Notes under the pieces: generated by a model
The model's database searches: none
Seen by the model: only the letters and a program-made list of their open reading frames with translations
What the model was told of the DNA's origin: nothing
Assembly (NCBI GenBank): GCA_035508435.1
Contig: DATJNA010000079.1
Span: forward strand, 40,699 to 104,698
DNA: 64,000 nt
DNA from: JASHVB01 sp035508435
GTDB lineage: Bacteria > Pseudomonadota > Alphaproteobacteria > Acetobacterales > Acetobacteraceae
Direction of reading: 5' to 3'
Made by a program: the position numbers and the translations under genes
In this document: piece by piece, positions 58,331-64,000 of the stretch
How positions within the stretch are numbered: the first letter of the stretch is position 1
Layout: the number at the start of each line of letters is the position of its first letter

Positions 58331-59008
58331 CTACTCGGCCAGCCACACCGGATCCTTCAGCCGCCCGACCAACGCCGCATGCGCCGCCAGTTCCGCCTCG
58401 GTCGGCACGATCGGCCGCGGCGCCCGCGTGCCGATGGCCGCATACACCGCGACCGGCATCACCGCCTTCGCCGTCCCCAGCGACAGCCCGCGCTGACGCC
58501 CGCCGGTCAGTTCGACATACACTTCCGCCAGCAGCTTGCAGTCGAGCAAGGCGTTGTGCGAGGTCCGCGCCGACAGGTCGATCTCGAACCGCCGGCACAG
58601 CGCGTCCAGACTGTTCGGCATCCCCGGAAATCGCGTCTTCGCCAGGGCCAGCGTGTCCACCATGCGCTCCGCCGCCAGCAGCGGCAGCCTGAGCCGCGCC
58701 AGTTCCGCGTTCAGGAAGCCGAAATCGAACGGCGCGTTGTGCGCGATCAGCCTGCCATCGCCGAAGAACGCCAGCAGTTCCTCGGCGATGGCTGCGAACA
58801 ATGGCTTGCCCGCGACGTGGACGTTGGTGAAGCCGTGGATGCGCGTGGCGTCGTCCGGGATGTCGCGTTCCGGATCGAGCAAGGTGTGGAAATGCCGCCC
58901 CGTGGGCAGATCGTTCTCCAGCTCGAGCGCCGCCACCTCGATCACGCGATGGCCTTGGGCCCATTCCAGCCCGGTGGTCTCGGTGTCGAACAATACGGTA
59001 CGGGTCAT
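58331..59008 (-). CDS. dnaQ: DNA polymerase III epsilon subunit (3'-5' exonuclease)
   Basis: Proofreading exonuclease of 225 residues. DEDDh motifs: FDTETTGL (Asp8, Glu10), HNAPFDFGFLNAEL, and RTSHNALLDCKLLAEVY with the catalytic His and last Asp. The C-terminal tail needed for polymerase binding is short but present. Its ATG overlaps the coaE stop (ATGA), making it the third gene of the aroE-coaE-dnaQ operon typical of alphaproteobacteria. Confidence 0.95.
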   Translation of the reverse strand: MTRTVLFDTETTGLEWAQGHRVIEVAALELENDLPTGRHFHTLLDPERDIPDDATRIHGFTNVHVAGKPLFAAIAEELLAFFGDGRLIAHNAPFDFGFLNAELARLRLPLLAAERMVDTLALAKTRFPGMPNSLDALCRRFEIDLSARTSHNALLDCKLLAEVYVELTGGRQRGLSLGTAKAVMPVAVYAAIGTRAPRPIVPTEAELAAHAALVGRLKDPVWLAE

Positions 59009-59589
59009 GCGTTCAGCTCCCGGATCAGGCGTCGCAGGCCGCGCAAGGCGTGGGCACGGGACAGGCCGGTGCGGATCACGACATCCGCGCGCCGGCGCTT
59101 CTCGGCGTCCGGCATCTGCCGCGCGATCACCGCCGCGATGTCGGCGGGGGTCATCTTCCGCCGCCGTTGCACGCGACGCATCTGCACGCTGCGCGGCGCC
59201 GAGACCACGACGACGCGGTCCACCTTGCGCCCGCCGGTTTCAAACAGCAGCGGAATGTCCAGCACCACGGCGCGGGTGCCGGCGCGGCGGGCGCGGGCGA
59301 GGAAAGCGCGTTCATCGGCCCGCACCATCGGGTGGAGGATGCCCTCCAGTCGGCGCAGCGCCTCGGGATCGCCCAGCACGGCACGGCGCAGCGCGGCTCG
59401 GTCCACCGCGCCGTCACGCGTGGTGCCTGGGAACGCCGCCTCGATCACCCGTACCGCCCGACCCCCGCGCGCCTGTAGCCGGTGCACCGAGGCGTCGGCG
59501 TCGAACACCGGAATCCTGGCACGGCGGAAGGTGGCGGCGGCGGTGGATTTGCCCATGCCGATGCCGCCGGTCAGGCCGATGACCTTCAT
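59005..59589 (-). CDS. coaE: dephospho-CoA kinase
   Basis: Last step of coenzyme A synthesis, ATP phosphorylation of dephospho-CoA; 194 residues. P-loop GLTGGIGMGKST (residues 5-16), substrate block VFDADASVHRL and LDIPLLFETGG, lid region MRRVQRRRKMTPADIAAVI. Overlaps both neighbours by four bases (ATGA), showing tight translational coupling in the operon. Confidence 0.95.
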   Translation of the reverse strand: MKVIGLTGGIGMGKSTAAATFRRARIPVFDADASVHRLQARGGRAVRVIEAAFPGTTRDGAVDRAALRRAVLGDPEALRRLEGILHPMVRADERAFLARARRAGTRAVVLDIPLLFETGGRKVDRVVVVSAPRSVQMRRVQRRRKMTPADIAAVIARQMPDAEKRRRADVVIRTGLSRAHALRGLRRLIRELNA

Positions 59590-60440
59590 CGGGGCAGTGG
59601 GTCTCCCGCCAGCAGGTCGGCGGCCACGAAGCGGCGCAGCGCTTCATCCACCTGCGGCTGCCCGCCGAACCACGCGCGAAAGCCGGGCACCGCCTGGTGC
59701 AGCAGCATGCCCAGCCCCTCCACCACGCGCAGCCCGCGCGATGCGGCGTCGGCCAGCAAGGGCGTCTCCAGCGGCACATACACGATGTCGGCGATCGCCA
59801 GGCCCGGCGCGGCACGATCCAGGTCCAGCACCAGCGGCGGATGCCCCTGCATGCCGAGCGAGGTCGCGTTCACCACCAGGGCCTGGTCCGGCAGCGCCGC
59901 GCTGCGTTGCTCCCAGGGCAGGACGCGCAGGTCGGGCAGGTCATGCGCCAGTGCCTCGGCGTGGTCACGCGTGCGGTTGGCGATGGTGACGGCGATGCGC
60001 GCCTCCAGCAGGACCGCGGCGATGGCGCGGGCGGCGCCGCCGGCGCCCAGGAGCAGCGCCGGCCCCGCGGCGGGATCGACGCCATGCGCCCGCAGATTGG
60101 CCATGAACCCCCAGCCGTCGGTGTTGCTGCCCGTGATGCGGCCGTCGCGAAACACCAGCGTGTTCACCGCGCCGGCGCGTTGCGCGCTTTGCTCCACGCC
60201 ATCGCAGATGGCGAACGCCGCGCGCTTGTGCGGCTGGGTGACATTGGCGCCGGCGAAGCCCGCCGCCGCCAGGCCGCGCACGGCGGCGGCGAAATCCTCC
60301 GGGCGAACGGCGAGCGGCACATAGGCGCCGTCGATGCCATGGCGCTCCAGCCAGAAGCCGTGCAGCCGCGGCGAGCGGGAGTGCGTGACCGGCCAGCCGA
60401 TGATCCCGGCGAGTCGCGCATGTCCGGTAAGAATGGGCAT
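59586..60440 (-). CDS. aroE: shikimate dehydrogenase
   Basis: NADPH-dependent reduction of 3-dehydroshikimate in aromatic amino acid synthesis; 284 residues. Substrate motifs HSRSPRLHGFW (about residues 20-30) and NVTQPHK with the catalytic Lys, NTDGWGF, then the Rossmann loop LLGAGGAARAI and NRT for NADPH. The ATG chosen begins at the family N-terminus; the frame continues 126 codons upstream only through a 14-base tandem array. First gene of the operon; maf, which often precedes aroE in alphaproteobacteria, is not present here. Confidence 0.95.
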   Translation of the reverse strand: MPILTGHARLAGIIGWPVTHSRSPRLHGFWLERHGIDGAYVPLAVRPEDFAAAVRGLAAAGFAGANVTQPHKRAAFAICDGVEQSAQRAGAVNTLVFRDGRITGSNTDGWGFMANLRAHGVDPAAGPALLLGAGGAARAIAAVLLEARIAVTIANRTRDHAEALAHDLPDLRVLPWEQRSAALPDQALVVNATSLGMQGHPPLVLDLDRAAPGLAIADIVYVPLETPLLADAASRGLRVVEGLGMLLHQAVPGFRAWFGGQPQVDEALRRFVAADLLAGDPLPR

Positions 60441-60561
60441 GGCGCAACAATCCCTGCCGCGGGCGGAAAGATCAATCCGGTCGGCGCCTGATTCTGCCGC
60501 TTTCCAACCGTGGTCCGCGGCGCGGCGCAAGCTGGCCACGCAGCGGCAGCCTTGCAGCCGC

Positions 60562-60815
60562 GGCGCCGTTGCCGCGGCGCCGTTACCGCGGGGCCTTTGT
60601 CGCGGAGCCTTTGTCGCGGAGCCTTTGTCGCGGAGCCGTTGCCGCGGGGCCGTTGCCGCGGGGCCGTTGCCGCGGAGCCTTTGTCGCGGAGCCGTTGCCG
60701 CGGAGCCGTTGCCGCGGAGCCGTTGCCGCGGAGCCTTTGTCGCAGGGCCTTTGCTGCGGGGCCTTTGCTGCGGGGCCTTTGTTGCGGGGCTTTTGTCGCG
60801 GGGCCTTTGTTGCGC
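60562..60815. repeat. 14-base tandem array, about 18 units
   Basis: Units of GCCGTTGCCGCGGA-type, 14 bases, with two main variants (GCCGTTGCCGCGG and GCCTTTGTCGCGG). It lies in the gap between the divergent aroE and HD-type genes. Because 14 is not a multiple of three, the frame rotates through the array and gives long spurious Arg/Ala/Pro/Gln-rich ORFs on both strands. The ends are not sharp. Confidence 0.75.
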
Positions 60816-60879
60816 CAACGCCGGCGATGTGGCTGACTATCATTACTGTGCCGCAATTCCACCAGGGGGGAGAGGGAGC

Positions 60880-61515
60880 ATGCGCGGCCCCGGGGCAGCG
60901 CTGCATGAGCTGCTGGCAACGGCCGGGCTGTCGGAGCCTGGGCGGCGCGCCGTGCTGCGCCAGATGCGGCTGCCGCGGCGGCATTATCACGGGCTGGAGC
61001 ATCTCGCCGTGCTGTGGACGCGGCACCGCCGCTACGGCGGCGGCACGCCCTTTGTGGCACCCCTCGCCAGCCGGCTGATCGCCTGCACCATCGCCTTTCA
61101 CGACGCGATCTATGACGCGACGCGACGCGACAACGAGCATCGCTCGGCATTGCTCTGGCGGCGCCACGCCCCGGCGGATCTTTCGGCCGCCGACATCGAC
61201 TGGGTCGCTGCCACGATCGAGGCAACCGCCGACCACCTCGCCGTGCACGATGCGGCGACACCGGCGGCGCGGCTGCGGCTGTGGTTGCTCGATCTGGACC
61301 TGACGCCGCTCGGCGAGCCTGCCGACTCCTTCGATCGCAGCACGCGCCGATTGCGCGCCGAGTTCAGTCACCTGCCGGAGGCGGTCTGGCAGCGCAACCG
61401 CATGGCATTCCTGGGCAAGCTACAGGAGGCACCCGCGCTGTTCCGCTCCGCCCCGCTGGCGATGACCTTCGAGCAACAGGCGCGGCGCAACATCGCGCGG
61501 GCGCTGCGCCAATAG
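60880..61515 (+). CDS. predicted HD-superfamily metal-dependent phosphohydrolase
   Basis: Protein of 211 residues of the HD-like family often labelled NMDAR2C-subunit-like in bacteria. HYHGLEHLAVLWTRH (about residues 35-49) and IAFHDAIYDATRRDNEHRS (about 72-90) supply the His/Asp metal ligands of an HD domain; a helical C-terminal half follows. Natural substrate unknown, probably a nucleotide or small phosphoester. A strong GGGGGGAGAGGGAG immediately before the ATG fixes the start; the 182-codon extension crosses the tandem array. Confidence 0.82.
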   Translation: MRGPGAALHELLATAGLSEPGRRAVLRQMRLPRRHYHGLEHLAVLWTRHRRYGGGTPFVAPLASRLIACTIAFHDAIYDATRRDNEHRSALLWRRHAPADLSAADIDWVAATIEATADHLAVHDAATPAARLRLWLLDLDLTPLGEPADSFDRSTRRLRAEFSHLPEAVWQRNRMAFLGKLQEAPALFRSAPLAMTFEQQARRNIARALRQ

Positions 61516-61625
61516 CGGGGCCACAAGGCACGCGTCATCGCGAGGCCCACAACCGCCTGATCGTGCGCTTGCGTCTCCCCAACCATTGCCGCACGCTCGC
61601 CGAGCCCAACGGGGGAGTTCCCGCC

Positions 61626-63317
61626 ATGTCCCATCGCCCGACCGTCTATGGCACGCGCCATGCCGTCTCCGCCGGCCATTACCTCGCGGCCGCTGCGGCA
61701 TTCTCGATTCTCGAAGGCGGCGGCAACGCCATCGACGCGGGTTGCGCCGCCGGCATGGCACTCGGCGTGCTGCAGCCGGACCTGGTGAACGTGGCGGGCG
61801 TGGCGCCGATCATCATCCGCCTCGCCGACGGCAGCGTGGAGAGCATCGCCGGTCTCGGCTGGTGGCCCAAGGCGTTCCCCGCCGATTTGTTCATGCGCGA
61901 GCATGGGGGGAAAATCCCCGACGGCGTGCTGCGTACCGTGGTTCCCGCCGCGCCCGATGCCTGGATCACCGCGCTGCGCCGCCATGGCACGCTGCGCTTC
62001 GCCGACGTCGCCGCATCGGCGATCCGCTTTGCCGCCGAGGGTTTCGCGGTCTACCCGCTGCTGGCGGCCTCGATCGCGTCGCACGAGCATGAGTATCGCC
62101 GCTGGCAATCCAACACCGCGATCTTCCTGCCCAATGATCGCGTGCCGCAGGCGGGCGAGAAGTTCGTCCAGTCCGACCTCGCGCGCACGCTGCAATACAT
62201 GGCCGACCAGGACCGCGCCGCCGGCCCCGACCGCGTCGCCGGCCTGAACGCCGCACACGACGCATTCTATCGCGGCGATATCGCACGGGAGATCGTGAAG
62301 TTCCAAAAGTCCGAAGGCGGCTACCTGTCGATGGACGATCTGGCATCCTATCGCTCGCCACTCGAGCCGGTGGTGCGCCGTCGCTGGCGCGGCCACGAGC
62401 TGATCACCTGCGGCCCGTGGTGCCAGGGCCCGGCCTTGCAGGAGGCGCTGGCGCTGGTGGAGCAAGTCGGCATTGCCGGTTTGCGGCACAACAGCGCCGA
62501 CTACCTGCATCGCATCGCCGAATGCGTGAACCTGGCGATGGCCGATCGCGAACAATTCTTTGGCGATCCGAATTTCGTCGACGTGCCGATCGAGCATTTG
62601 CTGGACCCGGCGACCATCGCCCGCCGCGCCGCCGCGGTGCGCGACGACCGGGCATTCGGCCAGATGCCGGCGCCGCTCGACCTGCCGGGCCGGCGCCATG
62701 CGCCCAGCGCGGCCGAATTGCCAAAGGTCGAGGCGGACACCTCGTATTGCTGCGTCGTCGACCGCTGGGGCAATACGTTCAGCGCCACGCCGTCGGATGG
62801 CTCGGGCAACGTGCCTGTCGTGCCAGGGCTGGGGATCACCCCGTCGGGCCGCGGCTCGCAAAGCCGGCCGGATCCGAAGCATCCCGCCGGCGTAGCGCCC
62901 GGCAAGCGCCCGCGGCTCACGCCGAACCCGGCGCTGCTGGTGAAGGAGGACGGCGGCGTGATGCCGTTCGGCACGCCGGGCGGCGACGTGCAGACGCAGG
63001 CAATGCTACAGGTGCTGCTGAACATCCTGCACTTCGGCATGGATCCGCAGAGCGCCATCGAGGCGCCGCGCGTCGCGTCGTACTCGTTCCCATCGTCGTT
63101 CGCGCCGTTCGAGTATTTCCCCGGCCGACTGGCGGTGGAATCCCGCATCGACAAGGCCACGCGGGACGCTCTCGCCGCGCGCGGGCACGAGATTCGCGAA
63201 TGGCCCGAATGGACGTGGCTGGCGGGGTCGGTGGAGGCGATTGTCTCCGAGCCGACGACCGGGCTCATCGGTGCGGGCGCCGATCCTCGGCGGCCAGCTT
63301 ACGCCATGGCGATCTAG
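61626..63317 (+). CDS. gamma-glutamyltransferase family (Ntn-hydrolase) protein
   Basis: Self-cleaving hydrolase/transferase of 563 residues acting on gamma-glutamyl or related amides. The N-terminal helix GGGNAIDAGCAAGMALGVL (about residues 32-50) and the processing site VEADTSYCCVVDRWGNTFSA, with Thr372 as the predicted nucleophile, are clear; the small subunit holds the oxyanion Gly pair (PGGDVQTQAMLQ). The canonical TTH-x-S is here DTSYCC, and no signal peptide is present, so it belongs to the cytoplasmic branch acting on substrates other than glutathione in several cases. GGGGGAG lies eight bases before the ATG. Confidence 0.88.
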   Translation: MSHRPTVYGTRHAVSAGHYLAAAAAFSILEGGGNAIDAGCAAGMALGVLQPDLVNVAGVAPIIIRLADGSVESIAGLGWWPKAFPADLFMREHGGKIPDGVLRTVVPAAPDAWITALRRHGTLRFADVAASAIRFAAEGFAVYPLLAASIASHEHEYRRWQSNTAIFLPNDRVPQAGEKFVQSDLARTLQYMADQDRAAGPDRVAGLNAAHDAFYRGDIAREIVKFQKSEGGYLSMDDLASYRSPLEPVVRRRWRGHELITCGPWCQGPALQEALALVEQVGIAGLRHNSADYLHRIAECVNLAMADREQFFGDPNFVDVPIEHLLDPATIARRAAAVRDDRAFGQMPAPLDLPGRRHAPSAAELPKVEADTSYCCVVDRWGNTFSATPSDGSGNVPVVPGLGITPSGRGSQSRPDPKHPAGVAPGKRPRLTPNPALLVKEDGGVMPFGTPGGDVQTQAMLQVLLNILHFGMDPQSAIEAPRVASYSFPSSFAPFEYFPGRLAVESRIDKATRDALAARGHEIREWPEWTWLAGSVEAIVSEPTTGLIGAGADPRRPAYAMAI

Positions 63318-63829
63318 CTGTAGCCATCGGACACCGGCGCAGCGTTGGCCGTGTCAGCGCGTGTCTCGTCATGGTGAGCGGCCCTCGCACGACCGGGAAC
63401 GATCCGGGCCTCCGGGCAGCGCGTCCGTCCGGCTGTCCCGGCGTGTGCGTCCTGCAACGTCGTCCTGGCCGCCGCGTGGCCGACTTGGCTGGCGCGCTTC
63501 CCTGATAGCATAGCCGCAACGCTCACGGTCAGTTGATGATGCGTGCTTATTCCGGCCAGGCCATATTACGTGCCCGAATTGGCCGGATCGCCTCGGATTG
63601 ACCGACTGTCGCGGCTCTGCGGCGGGTTCAGCGCCGATGAGTCGAGCATTCGGATCCGGCACTTCACGGACCGGGGCGGCGGGCTGACATATCTGCCGCG
63701 AGAGCCATGCGGCTCTCTGTTCAGCGTCCCTCTCCGTGTCGGGCATTGGTGCGGCCGGCCACCTGGGCGCGTCGGGCGAAGGCTGATCAACGATCTGTCC
63801 CAACTGCTGCCGGGTGACATGCCGTCTGC
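63318..63829. other. intergenic region, no gene recognised
   Basis: About 500 bases after the gamma-glutamyltransferase. Frames of about 96 codons (+) and 177 codons (-) are open but contain no recognisable motif and have no clear ribosome binding site. No terminator with a T-run was found right after the transferase stop. Confidence 0.35.
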
Positions 63830-64000
63830 GTGATCCGGACGCGGGCTGACCGAATCGGCGGCATCTGCTACAGGCGCGCCCTTCTGCCCGTCCGCAGGGC
63901 ATATGCGGACCGCCTGCGGGGCGTATTCGGAGATCTTGGCTTGCGGATTTTTTCTCCCGGACGGCCGCGTGCCGCGGTGTGGATTGCGCTGGCGCTGGTC
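63830..64000 (+). CDS. possible 5' end of a membrane protein, cut by window edge
   Basis: A frame opens after a TGA at 63815-63817 and runs to the right edge without a stop; the first plausible start is the GTG at 63830. It is Arg-rich and reads LRIFSPGRPRAAVWIALALV at its end, as if entering a first membrane helix. Too short to assign. A later start (e.g. the TTG near 63941) is equally possible. Confidence 0.3.
   Translation, partial: MIRTRADRIGGICYRRALLPVRRAYADRLRGVFGDLGLRIFSPGRPRAAVWIALALV

Noticed and set aside
60562..60815. CRISPR-like appearance of the 14-base array
   Set aside because: Units are contiguous with no spacers and no cas genes are present; it is a simple tandem repeat.
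61281..61625. 115-codon N-terminal extension of the gamma-glutamyltransferase
   Set aside because: It overlaps the HD-type gene in another phase and the ATG used has a good ribosome binding site.
63949..63960. T-run that could be a terminator
   Set aside because: No stem precedes the T tract, and the bases fit an open frame running off the window.

Overview
The window is a 64 kb stretch of a very GC-rich bacterial chromosome. The gene content (an aroE-coaE-dnaQ operon, an arginyl/leucyl-transferase of the Bpt/Ate family, HWE-type kinase signalling, Tat-exported sugar-binding proteins) points to an alphaproteobacterium, most plausibly Acetobacteraceae/Rhodospirillales. That placement is inference; there is no rRNA or other marker gene here. 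I saw no tRNA, rRNA, CRISPR, integrase or intact insertion sequence.

Layout. 1-5.4 kb: a partial hypothetical gene, a TTC38-family TPR protein, a short-chain dehydrogenase (SDR), a small membrane protein and a Crp/Fnr regulator, with a perfect FNR-type box between divergent genes. 5.4-11.5 kb: a CLC chloride transporter with CBS domains, a soluble PAS-MCP-PilZ receptor, a histidine phosphatase, a SYLF-domain secreted protein and a GNAT acetyltransferase. 11.6-11.7 kb: a second perfect FNR box followed about 75-110 bases later by a strong intrinsic terminator with no ORF between, a candidate small RNA. 11.8-15.5 kb: a translationally coupled operon of penicillin-acylase-type hydrolase, RDD protein and protein aminoacyl-transferase. 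15.8-17.8 kb: MarR regulator plus DHA2 efflux pump.

17.9-31.5 kb is the most distinctive block: four substrate-binding proteins and four MalF/MalG-type permease pairs, all transcribed leftwards, in three cassettes (SBP-F-G; SBP-F-G-F-G; SBP+SBP-F-G), with no ATP-binding subunit anywhere in the window. Each binding-protein gene has a TTGACA -35 element about 90-100 bases upstream of its start and a small GCCC/GGGC hairpin just before its ribosome binding site. The outermost one also has an FNR-type box overlapping a second palindrome.

31.5-39 kb: pyrE, a tartrate/D-malate dehydrogenase, a vapC toxin remnant, an HpxZ-like protein coupled to CDP-diglyceride hydrolase, DUF779 plus acetaldehyde dehydrogenase (with an FNR-like site upstream), and a rhodanese divergent from cysteine synthase. 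39-44 kb: an MdtAB-like RND efflux operon ending in its own MarR gene. 44-52.5 kb: a fatty-acid-hydroxylase-type membrane enzyme, a beta-propeller, an O-antigen-ligase-like protein, a cupin, an isomerase/SDR pair, an L-threonate-dehydrogenase-like enzyme and a luciferase-like monooxygenase. 53-58.2 kb: a signalling module of stand-alone CheB, a CheB-CheR-PAS-HWE kinase fusion and a single-domain response regulator. 58.3-63.3 kb: aroE-coaE-dnaQ, then an HD-type protein and a gamma-glutamyltransferase.

Intergenic regions are unusually rich in short tandem arrays (14-, 20- and 28-base units) and in a dispersed palindromic repeat family. Most long ORFs lying opposite the genes named here are GC-driven shadows and are not listed.
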